Translations under genes and position numbers: made by a program
Shown: positions 1-12,553 of the stretch, piece by piece
How positions within the stretch are numbered: position 1 is the stretch's first letter
Layout of the letters: each line of letters starts with the position of its first letter
Notes under the pieces: generated by a model
Seen by the model: only the letters and a program-made list of their open reading frames with translations
What the model was told of the DNA's origin: nothing
Database searches by the model: none
Origin: Glandiceps talaboti
Taxonomy: Eukaryota > Hemichordata > Enteropneusta > Spengelidae
Direction: 5' to 3'
Length of the DNA stretch: 40,000 nt
NCBI RefSeq assembly: GCF_964340395.1
Contig: NC_135570.1
Coordinates: forward strand, 5,980,322-6,020,321

Positions 1-240
1 GAGTGTAACCTTTGTATCTTATCATCGCATTACTTAATACTTGAAGCATGACCTATATAGATTGATGCCATGTATCACTTCTAATGACCGACATGCATAT
101 TTTATAATAGTGTTGCCATGTATGACAATGTGCTCCCGTCTACCTCAGTGTGAAGGCGATGTTGTTCAATAAGTCAGGTATAGATAGTTATTATACACGT
201 ATTGCCTTGCTATGAGGGTACTAGCTGGCTGCTATTACGA

Positions 241-720
241 CGAGAGATGTTCCCTAGCAACTATTTCCCTCGGCCTCGGGAAATAGTTGCTACTTATAAT
301 ATACCTAGTGATAATGCTGTGCCATGATTCGCTAGAATCAGTCACGTGATAGGAAAATAGAATGACTATTTCCCTCGGGAAATAGCATGTGATTCTGGTA
401 ACTCACAGTCCCTCGGGTGTAATAAACGGGTGCTATAGCCCTCCTGGCCAGGCCATATGTGTTCAATATAATAGCGCGAGGGGTAAAATGACGTCGACTA
501 GTGCCCGAATATGTGTTCTATAGCACATCGCATTCTCGGGCTGTCTTTCTATAGTTAAAGCAAATCCTCCATAACACTTACATGCTATATGAATATTTCC
601 CAAGGGAAATAGGACGCGACTAGTGCTCCCTAAATGTAAATTGAGGGCCAAAACTCCATACCATGCGGTACGATCTAAGCGAATCACTGAAGGCTACATG
701 AACACAGTGTGTTATAACAT
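241..720. repeat. Palindrome-rich segment with ATTTCCC/GGGAAAT hairpins
   Basis: Three hairpins share the same core. At 255-292 there are perfect 15-bp arms (TAGCAACTATTTCCC and its complement) around an 8-nt loop. At 366-385 there are 9-bp arms around TC, and at 594-611 8-bp arms around AA. CCCTCGGG recurs at 410-417; GTGCTATAG (431) and CTATAGCAC (518) pair; GACTAGTGCCC (496) resembles GACTAGTGCTCCC (615). The region is more GC-rich than its surroundings. Probably part of a transposon, family unknown. Confidence 0.55.
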
Positions 721-1111
721 GGTCTATCAAACCTTCATATTGCCTACCTGCAATATGTGAATTAATGTTTCATGTGAAATGGCTAGTCATGGACGTTGTA
801 TGTTCATAACATCATACAAAGCGGACGTTCACTCTCTGTTGTTCCTTTATGCTAACAAGGTATATGGAAGATCTATAAACTACACATGTACATATTATGA
901 TAATTATTGCACTCACAGATAACATACTGTTCTACTGTAAGTCAGTTGACTGAATATATTGCGTATGTTTTTCATGTAATTTTCGGCCTAAGTTTTGTTG
1001 AATAGTTTGGATATTATTGCATTTTGTGTTCGTAGTATGTCCACTGGGCTTTGTTGTTGCTGTTTGTGCGAGCATGTCAACTTTACAACATAACACAACA
1101 CAGTCTCATTA

Positions 1112-1290
1112 CGACCCCCGTATTCCCACACAGTGTAAAGTATCACACAATTGCCATATTCCCACACATTGTACACCATAACGCCACACTGTAGCCTTAT
1201 TCCCCCACTGTGGACATCATATGATTATATCACACAACCACCATATTCCCAGACAGTGCATACCATAATACCACACAGCCGTCATCAAAA
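1112..1290. repeat. Degenerate tandem repeat, ~36-46 bp unit
   Basis: TATTCCC recurs at 1121, 1157, 1198 and 1244. Each is followed by a CACACAGTGTA-like string and then a CATAAxxCCACAC-like string. Similar but weaker ATCATATCACCA/CACAC text continues to about 1460. Non-coding. Confidence 0.6.
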
Positions 1291-1460
1291 TATCATCATA
1301 TAACGTGATATCTATCATTACACAGTAGCCGTCTACTACAACACAGGATACATCATATCACCAAACAATTATCATGTTCACGAACTAAATCATAACTCTA
1401 CAATATGACCAATCTATTACAGTGTATATCATATCACCACACTTTTGCAATATCCTCGCA

Positions 1461-3498
1461 CAAATCCGAGCAGAACATCATCGGCCAGATTTATAATCAG
1501 CATTTCTAGGGTCACAACAATTCACAAAGTCTTATCTATAACCACTGATATGCATATGCATAGTTTCCCTCACAATACCACGTTATCGATGCCAGATACA
1601 CAGACATTGTGAGTACCATGTTATATCTAATGTTGTCATATCCTACACCAAGTGTGTCATGACATTATGTAACCCTTATGGTAAGTTCTCTACATAACCA
1701 CATGACTGATTTATAATGCAGTCTTCAACATGTATTCCCGACATGATTGTTCAAATCTTACGTAAGCATGACCAATGCGAATCATTTGACCATCCACAGG
1801 TCTTTGTATTTTCGTTTCTTAATACAACCGGAATATAATACATTCGAAATATCCCACAGTACCATATAACCGTATTATGTCGAACCATCAAATAAAACAG
1901 AAAAATTATACGCACTTATATATATTATAAACTTGCAATTGCTTCCCGTGTGTTTGTTACACGAAATAAAAAATTAATATACATACACTTGCTATATGGC
2001 GCCAAGCGATGTTCATATGGGTTGAAGTTTTACACAAACAGAATACCAACATTACAGGATTATTTTTCAACATTTTTTTTCGAAATAAGACAAACTACAT
2101 AGCTATAGGCTTAAACGACACATCTTACGCCTGAATGTAATTATGTTTCGTTATATGTACAAAGGATATTTAAAAAAGACACAAAAGTATTGGAACAGTG
2201 TACAACTGATAGTGGGAGGGGGTCATATGAATTTTGTCTAAAACTTATCAAACACTGGCAATTACATGACATAAAGTAAACAGTCACTAAAAACTAAGGG
2301 ACACACCCGAATGATTAATTTTATAATAGTGATTATTTTCAATTAAAAATCCATGAACGAAAAATACTTCTTATATATATAAGTCGTCTAATACATAACA
2401 AAAGAATAATGCTCCACTGCAACGATTACATATTGTTATGTGTGGTGAAAGTAACCGCATCGTACGATCAACATTTCGTCTAAGACTACGATGTTCTCGT
2501 TTTGTGTTTCATGTTATGCCTTTCATGAAGCCTATAAGTTCAATAAAATTCATTGTATTCTCAAAGTACATACAAAATCCTTTTCAATAGCTCTGCCTTT
2601 GTAGCGTACGGTCTAGTGTTAATAAACGTATAATGGACAACTCAATCGAATGAACAATATTTAAATGCAATTATGAACTCCTGATTTTGCACTGTACAAA
2701 CTATTTATACGGCAAACAGTCATTACGTTTGGTCTATTGTTGGCATACAATTCTAGAAATTGCAAATGGTTATTGTGTTTGTATGCAGACATATTCGATT
2801 CGTATATTTACATAACCCTTTTTGGCTAGAACACTAGGGTGTGCACAGTGACAAAGTATGGATGTGAAAAGTGTATCAGGGTGATATATAAAGCTATAAA
2901 TGTGAAAGTTATTACTTGAAAGTGCAGCGATGGCAACGTAGCCGATATAAATCAAGTTCCTAATAGTAACTGGTGATGAATTGAATATTCCAGCAAAAGG
3001 TTAAAACCGTGAGATCTCCAGCTCTTATACAACAGTGTTTGTTCTGCAATTTTAATATAACAATTAATCATATTTGCATCGAATGCTTGACACTTTAACG
3101 AGTGTGGATGACCATAATAGAGCAAGGCGTACTGACATCATCAATACCTGGATGATTTAGCGTGTACCGAGGCAATAGTTCATGTGAAAGCGTTCCTGTC
3201 TTCTTCTTTTTTTTAAAAGATGGTGAAGATAGTAACCGCTTTGTGATGTTACTTATAATTGTTTCACAGCATATATTCACTTCATAATAAATCTTCTATA
3301 AGGCCATGAATCAAGGGAATTACTTCTTAGACGTTGAGATCACGTTTGGTGATATTCGACAATGTATCGAAGTTTGGAGAATGCAATCCATATGAAAATT
3401 CTGTAAAATCGGTTAAGAAGGCTGACAAATTCTCATTTGGTTCACAGTATTTGATTTTTAGTTGTAAAATAAACAAGGAAATAATACTTATTGCTTGG
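1461..3498. other. Spacer, nothing recognised
   Basis: AT-rich sequence with no convincing exon, RNA gene or repeat on either strand. If the signal-peptide exon at 3505 is real, this would be its first intron. Confidence 0.5.
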
Positions 3499-3504
3499 AC
3501 TTAC

Positions 3505-3565
3505 CTCCCCATAGGAACAAGACACAGAGAGCTAGCAGCCTACTTGGCAAGCTCAACGCAGCCAT
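3505..3565 (-). CDS. Probable first coding exon of a secreted or membrane protein (signal peptide)
   Basis: On the minus strand an ATG at 3565-3563 sits in an ideal Kozak context (A at -3, G at +4). It opens MAALSLPSRLLALCVLFLWG and then the first base of a glycine-type codon before GTAAGT, a full consensus donor (3504-3499). The peptide has a short n-region with one Arg, a hydrophobic core LLALCVLFLW and a small-residue end, as in a cleavable signal peptide, with a phase 1 intron directly after it, a common arrangement in animal secreted and receptor genes. A short upstream ATG frame overlaps the start. The rest of the gene would lie to the left; I found no convincing second exon in 1-3498, so the protein cannot be named. 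Confidence 0.5.
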
Positions 3566-5291
3566 GCTGTACTCGCATTCACAAGTCAGTGGTGGTAGTA
3601 GTGTGCTGAAGTCGTGATACAAGTAAATCTCTGTGTGAGTCCACTCCCGACATCTATATTAACCTACTTAATTTAGTAATCTCCATATACTCGCGATGTG
3701 GATTTTAAAATATCATCTAGTTTCGTCTTGAAAAGAGGTCATTTCTTACAAATCAAACCACAATGATGCCGGATCTTCATCCCACACGACACTGCAAGTT
3801 CCGACGGCACAGTTAAGCTTACTATGTATCGGTTCCTCCACACGTCACACCTCGACTTCCTCTTTGTAGCGACAAATCCAACTAAGTCTCGAAAAAACAG
3901 GAATGATTGCCTTAACAAATACTGAATAATAAGTGTGTATAGATCTGCTCGTGGAACGATATTAACAGGCGTACGTTGAAAGAGCTTTCAAATATTAAAT
4001 CGCACGTATAAATTGTCCGTCTCGATCAAATGGTTCATCCATGCTTAGTAGCCTGTGACCCCCGTAGGGAAAGTAAACGCGTCCACATGCTTCATTTTTT
4101 TTTTGGCACTATTTCCTGCGTGTTATCAACATCGAAAGATGGCATAGCAGGTACGCTCAAAGCAGTGACACAATGAATAATAAACTATGATTTGTTCTGA
4201 ATGTCGTGTTTTAATAAGTGTAAATTTGGGGTAAAATCGGATTCTGTTTGTCTCGTCAACAACCACGATTGTCAAGAGTCTGTGCATAGGACATTAACGT
4301 TAACATAGATAGGAATGCTTTCAAATCGCCAGACACTTACCGCATAATGAGAATACATAATTCTGCAGAATTGATTGCTTCGTCATGTTTCACTTGATGT
4401 TCCATGATATTCACCTGTTTTTACTCAATTACCCTACGATAGATATTTAGAACAAAAATTAACATGTAAATTAAGCGAACCACAATCTCTTCTTGTATCT
4501 TTACGAGGTGGTGAAACGATTTGACAATGGCAACCGGTTTCGTAGTGCAGTGCCTCATCAAGCAATCGACATTTGAAGTATATAACTAGTGAAGCATAGA
4601 AAGTTTGGTCTTTAATTTTTAATTCATCGTTACTGCAATTTGACGTTTCACGCCATATGGTGGTCTATTCAGATATACAAATCTACTACCCACGTTCAAT
4701 CAGAACACCCGAACCCCCATCCCCCACCCCCATCTTTCCCTGTCGGTGACAATTTTTCGTACCTCATGACACAAGTCAACAGTTACATCAGTTGAACGAA
4801 CAATTACAATATCAACAAACTAGCTCTGTGACGTTTTATTTGCATATATCATTTGTGATATTCTCAAATCAATAACTGACATGGTCATATTTGATCAAAG
4901 TATCTCGTCTGCACACTGTCACAGTAACAATTGTAAAAGCCCTATTAGTAATGCGTTGAATTGTTTGCTCTAATTGAATCAATCAAAGCATAACGACAAG
5001 GTATTGATTATTGCAATCGTCTAAATATGCAATGATACTGTGTTTCTTAGGTATTGGTGTGAATGAGGATGTTAATCATTTGAATCGATAGTATCCGTGA
5101 GATGGATGTGGTTTCCATGGTTTCGATGACATTCTAGAAATAAAGCGATGAACTTATGCAACAGCACAGACAATTGGAGTAATTGGCCCCAAGGAACGTA
5201 ATTAGCAAGGCACTTATTCGCTTTAAATTTTGATCGGATATGAATTATTTATAAATATTTCTTATATCAAAACTTTCGAATTTCCGGATTC

Positions 5292-5292
<1 letters not shown>
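3566..5292. other. Spacer upstream of the signal-peptide exon
   Basis: Would hold the 5' UTR and promoter of the minus-strand exon at 3565-3505. I see no clear TATA box. A minus-strand frame before a GTAAGT at about 4332-4337 was considered but has no good acceptor. Confidence 0.4.

Positions 5293-5386
<94 letters not shown>
5293..5386. repeat. (TA)47 microsatellite
   Basis: Uninterrupted TA dinucleotides for 94 bp. Tyr-Ile frames read through it on both strands and are not genes. Confidence 0.98.
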
Positions 5387-5390
<4 letters not shown>

Positions 5391-6213
5391 TATAGAATTG
5401 GAGTATGTTAAAATATTCATACTGACGAGTAGTTTTAAACATCTTTATTCGAAATTTTCGAAATATGTAATAGCACACCCTTTTTGTTTCAAGAGTTGAA
5501 TTATACATATTTCGAACTCCACTACATTAAAGTTAAATGTGTGGGGTTTTACATTGAACAGTGTCACGTGGGAAGAGGCGAGGAAATGTGGTCAGGAAAG
5601 ACGATGTGTCTTCACAGTCTAAGCCTAACAAATGAATTATTGAGTTTATACCTAGCACGATGTCTGGGCTACAAACACCGGGGTGTTAACCCACACTTTT
5701 TATCAGGTACAGCTACAGAGAGCGGGAAGAAACCCCAGAGCATATCATTGATCGTGTGTAGATTTAACCCACATTGTTCACAGTGTTGCGTTGTCACTTC
5801 TTTTTCAACCAACGTTACTTTATAAGACAGGCGGATGTAAACTGACCTATATCTGCCCTTAGTATAGACACAACCTGCTGATGTTATATATTCGCCACTT
5901 GCGAATGTGTATTCTCAAAGCCAGAGATGGGGTTGGAGTACGATTAGGAAATCGGTGGGGTGCGGGGCTAGCAAAAGAAAATCACGATCAATTTTAATTC
6001 CGACATTAACAATAACCAATTTTCAGACAGTACATTATGAAAATGGAACCTAATGTCATCAGTACCTTCCTATAGCTTTTCAACTTTACAACCCCCACCC
6101 CCATCCCATCGCCATGGACACGAAGAATACGGAAAAACCAACTGTATTAGCACGTGTATCTGCGGAAAAACGTTTGTAAATATAAATGAGTTCTAAGGTA
6201 GCCACTACCTGGC

Positions 6214-6405
6214 GAGTTTGTGTACACGCCACTTGAAGTAACTACACAAATATGCTCTTATTCAAAAAATTGGTATACTCTAAGGAAACTGAAACGCCAA
6301 AGTACCAGCGAATGATTTACATTCTATGAATAGCGGATACAACAGACCTGTGTTGGCTACTACGTACTGATTTTGTGTACACACCACTTGCAGTAAGAAC
6401 TGTTT
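6214..6405. repeat. Imperfect ~155-bp duplication
   Basis: GAGTTTGTGTACACGCCACT TGAAGTAA at 6214 and GATTTTGTGTACACACCACT TGCAGTAA at 6369, each preceded by a GCCACTACC / GGCTACTACG string. The stretch between is not otherwise recognised. Confidence 0.45.
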
Positions 6406-6889
6406 GTCAAGAACGGGTACACCCGAGAGAAACGGAAACAACACACATACCATGACACGGTTTACATGTCTCCGAGTTACATGTCTCATTTGCTAAATTT
6501 CAACGAATGATAAAAGTCTTCTCTTAGAAGAATTTGGTACTGTACCCTTATTTATCAATGTACAATACCACAAATAGGAGAGTAACATGTGTTCAAGTAT
6601 TTATATGATGTGATGCTACTGATTGAACGTGTTATTGCCTTTCAGACAGTTCAAATGATAAATGATCTGAATATTTCGTAAATTATTCAAACCCAGCTGA
6701 CAAATTTCTCAATTAGTATGGTATTATAAAACACCATGGAAACGTCGAGATTCTATCGTTCATGACGTTGATGGTATCAAGTGTTATTTTATCATATTGT
6801 ACCGCAATCATCAATTTCTCGACTTCGAATCGAAGAATCAAGCTAATGAGCCGTAATTTTTTTAAACTACTTCCGAAGCCCTTAAGATT

Positions 6890-6960
6890 TGAAAGAAATC
6901 ACTTTATCTTATTTCTTTTATTAATTTATTTATTTCCAAAGATGACATACGGGACTACGT
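6890..6960 (-). mobile_element. Possible retrotransposon 3' tail
   Basis: Read on the minus strand, GTATGTCATCTTTGGAAATA followed by AATAAATTAATAAAAG resembles the end of RTE/CR1-like LINEs, which finish in an A-rich simple tail. No coding remnant was found upstream, so this is only suggestive. Confidence 0.2.
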
Positions 6961-7804
6961 CAATCAACAGGCTCCAACAATTAAATTGTAAAAACAAACA
7001 CCACAACATGCACAAAATAAAAGTTCACTTAATGGGAAGATGGACAAAAATTACCACCTAAAATAAAAAGAACGTATTACATTACAATATTAACACTTAA
7101 ACTCATCAACTGAGAAAAAAGCCTAAACATATTTATTTAAAAACAATCTGACGAAGTGAAGTCTTGTGAAGATAGTAGAATACGTAATGTATTAGACAAT
7201 ATGTCATTGAAAATAATTTTCAAAGGAAGCATTCTCTATATAACACATACCCAAAGAAAGTAACAATAGTTTAGTGCAGGGATACAGTCCTTTTCCAAGA
7301 TCTCACTGGATCTGACTGAATGATCCAAATTTGCTGGAGATGTTGAGTAACCGGGGGTGTGAAAAGTTTAGCTTCAATATATGTAAATTCAGGTGTGAAA
7401 GTACTTGTCAGTTATGTACATCTAACTGTCAACCTTCTGTGATGATGTCACTGTAGATTGGTGGGATGTCATATTTTCCTACATTGGCACTAAGAAACGG
7501 ATTGTTGACTTTGATGTACATGGCACTGCTTTTCAAATAAATAAATATGAATTTTGCTTATACGGAACTACCGAAAAATATGCGGCATAGGTCTTGTCTC
7601 TGGATAAATACCACTACATTTATTTAATGTCCAAAACAAGTACAAAATATAATTGTGTGCCATTATGACCCCCGTCAAGGCGTAGGTTCCATTCCTAACT
7701 AAAGAGTCAGTGCCCTCTAGCGATACATTATATGATCTTGAATACTGATAAGTTCACTGCACTCTTCATCAATCCACCCAAATAAGGCAAAATAAAAAAT
7801 TAGA

Positions 7805-8134
7805 GTGTTTTCGATATTAAACCCGACTTACCCAAGTTTAATTAAGCCGCTGACCCTAAACATTTTTTACATGCAAAAAGGTAAAATTAACACAATTTAC
7901 TTGTATTTCCCTGCAAATGTTCTTGCCCGAGTATCTTTGGTTATTTTTTTTTACATCACATTTATTGTTTTTTGTCAATTTCTGAATCAATATATTGTCT
8001 TCTTTTATACCTTATCAAGTATTACGGAAGTATTTTGACCAAAGAATATCTTGTCTTTGGGTCGAATAAAATGCAAAATAAAATAAAATCTCGACTAACC
8101 GTTCCTATTGTCTAAAGCCATGTTATCGGAAAAA
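7805..8134. mobile_element. MITE-like element family 2, copy 1
   Basis: It begins GTGTTTTCGATATTAA and ends with the reverse complement of TTTCCGATAACATGGC. It shares with the copy at 21471 long blocks such as GCCG(C)(T)GACCCTAAACATTTTTT, GTATCTTTGGTTA, GGAAGTATTxTGACCAA, TATCTTGTCTTTGGGTCGAA and an AAAATAAAATAAAATC stretch. No coding potential. Confidence 0.65.
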
Positions 8135-8641
8135 AAGTTGTTTTTTTATTTTTGTCTAATACATCAACAATTCTGGGGATGTCGAAGATGAATATCCCTT
8201 AGATTTGTCCAGCATATGAATAACGTAGAAATCAATAGTCACCATGGCAACATATATATTATGTACACAATCATTCAAATTACATTATTGAGCAATTTTA
8301 ATTCGGATCTTACTCAGTCTGTGTAAATATGTAAATACAGCTCTAGAGCTGAGAACTCCCAAGGTCAAAACGATTTCGTCTTTTTTATCTCATGTTTGCT
8401 ATCTATTGCATATTTTTTTCACACGCGATCTTATCACATGGGCCAATGGCCTAGAAACACAATAAATATATTATTATTTATTATACACTCTGGATAAAGC
8501 GACTGGAATTGGTTTGGTGTCAAAAACAAAAATAAAAGGTGTAGTGTATTTCATTCGTGACTACAGATTGACTGTCCTCCTCAAGCCATGTGCTGATCTG
8601 TAGTATGTGTAAATTCACCGCGCTACTTCAATCCTCCCATT

Positions 8642-9039
8642 GATATTTCCATAACATATTCGCCACGACGACATTCAAGTTTACCATTAAGTCGCCATTA
8701 AAGGATATCAAGCTAAGTCGTATTCCATTCCCATTCATGTGGAACAAATTTCGAAGTTGGCAGATTTCCTAAAGCGATCCATTTGGTATATTTCGTGAGA
8801 TAACACTTCCACAAAGAGAAGTATTCAATAAGATGCTCATTTAGCAGATAAAAAATTCGTGCTATTTAGTAAAAGTTATTGGAATTAGAAAACCAATACT
8901 GTAATGGTCCTTAATTCAGTTATAAAGATTTGGCAATAAGTAAAGTATGCCATACTGACTAAATAGGTAATGCTCCCCATCTTCGGAACTACTATTTCAT
9001 ATTTATCAAGCTGATATGTGTACAAACCATATGCAAAAT
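8642..9039. repeat. Local duplication, first unit (blocks A and B)
   Basis: Block A (8642-8778) contains ATTTCCATAACATATTCG, AAGTCGCCATTA and AATTTCGAAGTTGGCAG. Block B (8791-9039) contains TTTCGTGAGATAACACTTCC, AAATTCGTGCTATT, CAATACTGTAA and GGCAATAAGTAAAGTATG. Both recur downstream with about 85-90 percent identity by eye. No gene is seen. Confidence 0.75.
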
Positions 9040-9041
9040 GT

Positions 9042-9924
9042 TGATATTTCCATAACATATTCGTTACGACTGCATTTAAGTTCACCATAAAGTCGCCATT
9101 ATAAGGATATGAAGCTAAGTCGTATTTCATCCCAATACATGTGGAATAAATTTCGAAGTTGGCAGTTTTTCCTAAAGAGATTTATTTTTTATGTGATGTA
9201 ATATTAATATTTGAACTTGCTTGCTAATATTTTACCTTTTAATATAAAATTCGGCGTGTTTCCAATAACCGACCGATCCTAGTTTAAGTTGTCGACCCTA
9301 ATATAAACATTTTTTAAACATCTAAAACAAAATATGACCAATTCTATGTCTTCATGATGTTCATGAATGTCTGTTTTCTTTCCCCAGCGATGTCTGTACA
9401 TGGTTTATTCAAGAATCACAGAAGGCGTATTCTTACTAACAATTCGTTCGAAGCAATATTAAGTAAAAAGATAAAGATAAGATAAAATAAAATAAAATCC
9501 CTATTTTCGAAGGCCATGTTATCGGAAACACACAGTTCCTTTTTCCCGCCTAAAGTATGTTGCATGCTGTTCATTAAATGGGGCGCTGCAAATATATTTG
9601 AAGTTAATCCTACAAATAAACATCCTCATTAAAACGCTTCTTTCAGAACTGTTTCAATTCCGTGCAGGAACTAATGAGAGGTAATTTCGTGAAATAACAC
9701 TTCCTGTGAAGATGACAGGAAGAGAGGTGTTCAATAAGATGCTCGTTTAACAGATAACAAATTCGTGCTATTAGATAAAATTTATTGGAGTTAGCAAACC
9801 AATACTGTAACGTTTCTTAATTCAGTTATAAAGAATTGGCAATAAGTAAAGTATGTCATACTGATTAAATAGGCAATACTCCCCATCTTTGGAACCACTG
9901 TTTCTGATATGTATGCAAAACGAC
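9042..9924. repeat. Local duplication, second unit (A' and B'), split by insertion
   Basis: A' (9042-9180) repeats A at an offset of 400 bp, and B' (9685-9924) repeats B at an offset of 894 bp. The extra 494 bp between A' and B' includes the family 2 MITE at 9256-9532, which implies insertion after the duplication. Confidence 0.7.
9256..9532. mobile_element. MITE-like element family 2, copy 2
   Basis: The left end is GTGTTTCCAATAACCGAC; the right end in reverse is GTGTGTTTCCGATAACATGG. Internal TCCTAGTTTAAG, CGACCCTAA, AAACATTTTTT and AAAATAAAATAAAATCC blocks match the other copies, but the middle is shorter and more diverged. It sits inside a local duplication (see 8642-9924). Confidence 0.65.
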
Positions 9925-10560
9925 CCCCATTCTATATATATATGTTTATTCCATTTCTTATTTTTAAGTGGTTCTACAGATGGTCTGGATTCAAATTTTG
10001 CAAATTTGAATCGATGATACAATTATAAATCCCATTCAAGTGACTTTTTAGTTACTAAATCACGAGGCACGTTTCAAGTGATTTCAGGAGGAGTTTATAT
10101 GTCAGGGTAATTTGTCGATGAGAGACCGGTAACATTTACTTTTATCTTTTCGCATGAGGAAACTGATAATTTGAAAAATCCATAGATGATTTATACAACT
10201 TGTAATGCTTCCTTCATTCTTTATGAACCAATTCGCCAAATCGTTTGTCACGCCCCATTCTTTCTTCTGATTGGATGCACACTCTCCATAACATTAAACG
10301 TGAAAACCCCCACAAAATAAGCTCCGAATTACGCCATGTGGCACCTCGTTTCATTGTGAATGTCTCCAATTGGGCTTTACTTTAGAGTCTAGCCAATCTA
10401 CGCAACTTAAGGTTAAAGGTTATTAATTCACAGTCCAACTAAATTATACAATCTCAGGTCAATATTTTGTCAATGTCTCTATGGAAAGTGGTTATGACAG
10501 CCAGTCTTGAGTCCGCTTTATATAATTACATTCTTAAGATATTGCCTAATTACCAAAAAT

Positions 10561-10608
10561 CATATACACATACACTTACATATACACATACACATACACA
10601 TACAGACA

Positions 10609-10681
<73 letters not shown>

Positions 10682-10750
10682 CAGACAGACAGACACAGAC
10701 AGACGAATGGGCGAGCGAACAGGCAGGCGAACAGACAGACAGACAGACAA
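10561..10750. repeat. ACATAC / (GACA)n compound microsatellite
   Basis: A short ACATAC-type stretch, then (GACA)n from about 10613, with degenerate GAACAGGCAGGCGAACA near 10717-10732 and a last GACA block. Frames of Thr-Asp-Arg-Gln type are artefacts. Confidence 0.97.
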
Positions 10751-12120
10751 AGTGAAGACAAAGCTATGACAATGCAAAAACAAGAATATCTAGGGAAAAT
10801 AATTGGCCTTTGACCATGCCCTGTACTGAAATTCAGAGACATCAAGTTAAACTTTAGTATCACGTTACAGTCGTTGTGGTCGATTCAAATGTGTTTGTCA
10901 TTCAAAGAAATCAATGCTATTATCACAGTTTATGGTGATCATTCGGATACATTTTGATTTCAACTTCACAATTAACTAAGCAAATATAGTGACAATTCGT
11001 ACTAATGGACTTTGCATTTATATAGAAGAGATAATTCTACAACGCGGGAATCTTGCTGAATAGGATTAATTGACACATCAAAGATAGCCTCTAATTCATC
11101 TGTAATTTTAAATTTACATCTCAAAAGACATACTTTTTCATTGTCACCTTCAAACCGAAAAAATAACCTATTTTCTAATTATCGATTTAAACTGCAAGCA
11201 AAATCTATTGAGTAATTTGTCAAATTGTAGCAATGACTGTTCAACACTGAAAGTGCTGCACTTAGTAGGAATTGTCATTTCATGTTTACTCGTACATTGT
11301 TGATATTTTTTCAGATTTCTTCTTCCTGAAGTGTTTCCATGTAAATTAACACTGTACGTGTCAGTGTATTTCTACGGTTCCATACAGCTACAAAATGAAT
11401 AAATTACTTCTAGGGTTTGGGATAGACAATGGGTAAGAGCATATTATTTTGACACCTTGACACTCAGTGATGTTTTGTCAGTGATTTCACGATGAGAAGT
11501 TGGATACCTGTGCTTCAGGTGACCATAGGAGTGACAGAAATTTTACAAATATCAGATGTACCTTCATATCTAAAGGATTCGTTCTACTTCTGTATTAAAG
11601 TCAGTGTATCCTGCGCTTCAGAAGCCTTATCTCAGCATCTACATAGTTATGCAAAGATCCTACTTCTTCCTGTCAATTTATCCTACAGCTGTTTTTACAT
11701 TATCGTGAAATCTAAAGCTGGCGACAGTCCTGCCAGACGAAATTAAATTCATATACTTAGATTATGGAACCAGTGTACGTCATCTCTCATCAAAAACTTA
11801 CATTTTGTGAGTGTGTGTTTTTTAGCATTGTAATATTACACTTGTTTTCATGAAAATTATTGCATATATAAATCAGCCTGATTAGCATATCTTTGGTGAT
11901 TTGGGTGTATCCCAGAATGATACCTATAAGAATGGTAACATATGACACACATTTAAAACTGTTGCATATTAATTAAACTATTTAGCATATTTCAATAACT
12001 GTCGTGAGCTGCTAAAGCAGATTCACTTTTATGGTAGGAAACTTATTTACGATGATAATATTGGGTAGAACAACAAGTGATGAAATTCAACGTGGATGCA
12101 TAAGTACTTATCAGTATTCA

Positions 12121-12303
12121 GTTTTTGAATGTGCCGACTAAGTAGTTTATGATGCCCATGTGAGCACTTTCAGCTGCAATCTGGTTTGGCGAAGTATTTT
12201 CGCATCTCTTAACTTTTCTGCATGACCAATCAACTGTAAGTATTTGATAGCGGTTCATCAAAGCCAACAAAGAATGCTTTAACCTTGGCATAGTCAATGT
12301 CAC
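12121..12303 (-). pseudogene. Short frame with ankyrin-repeat-like helix (weak)
   Basis: A minus-strand frame ends IAAESAHMGIINYLVGTFKN then stop. IAAESAH..II.YLV resembles the second-helix half of an ankyrin repeat (LHLAA..GH..IV..LL), but the TPLH start is degenerate (SPNQ). There is no second repeat around it and no clear splice sites. It may be an exon remnant or chance. Confidence 0.15.
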
Positions 12304-12506
12304 ACAGAATGGCTGAATTTCATTGTCCTATTTTCCAGTGCTTCTCCTATTCCAGATAACTTGTTATGAAATCGTGTCAATCGTACTGAATTGTGAAATG
12401 ATATACCGAAATATAGAATTTAATGGGAACACGCTTTCAAGTATTTTATCAAGTGAGGTGTAGAATATTTAGACAGGTGTAAGTCAGAGTTTGTTTTACA
12501 TATTGC

Positions 12507-12553
<47 letters not shown>

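Larger units (their letters stand above)
5387..7804. other. Spacer between (TA)47 and the first MITE
   Basis: Apart from the small duplication at 6214-6405 and the possible LINE tail at 6890-6960 nothing is recognised. An open plus frame at about 5484-5825 shows no domain. Confidence 0.5.
9925..12506. other. Spacer around the GACA microsatellite
   Basis: No recognisable gene or element besides the microsatellite at 10561-10750 and the weak ankyrin-like frame at 12121-12303. Confidence 0.5.

Noticed and set aside
4332-4420. Minus-strand frame MEHQVKHDEAINSAEL... before a GTAAGT
   Set aside because: Short, poor acceptor and no recognisable protein; about ten GTAAGT per strand are expected by chance in 40 kb.
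5230-5508. Tyr-Ile repeat proteins on both strands
   Set aside because: Translation of a (TA)47 microsatellite. The same applies to the Thr-His, Val-Cys-Met and Thr-Asp-Arg-Gln frames at 10467-10863, 12449-12933, 20700-21023, 25216-25528, 29703-30019, 33611-33966 and 36529-36783.
5484-5825. Plus-strand 113-codon open frame
   Set aside because: No good ATG start, no domain, codon use like the surroundings, no splice support.
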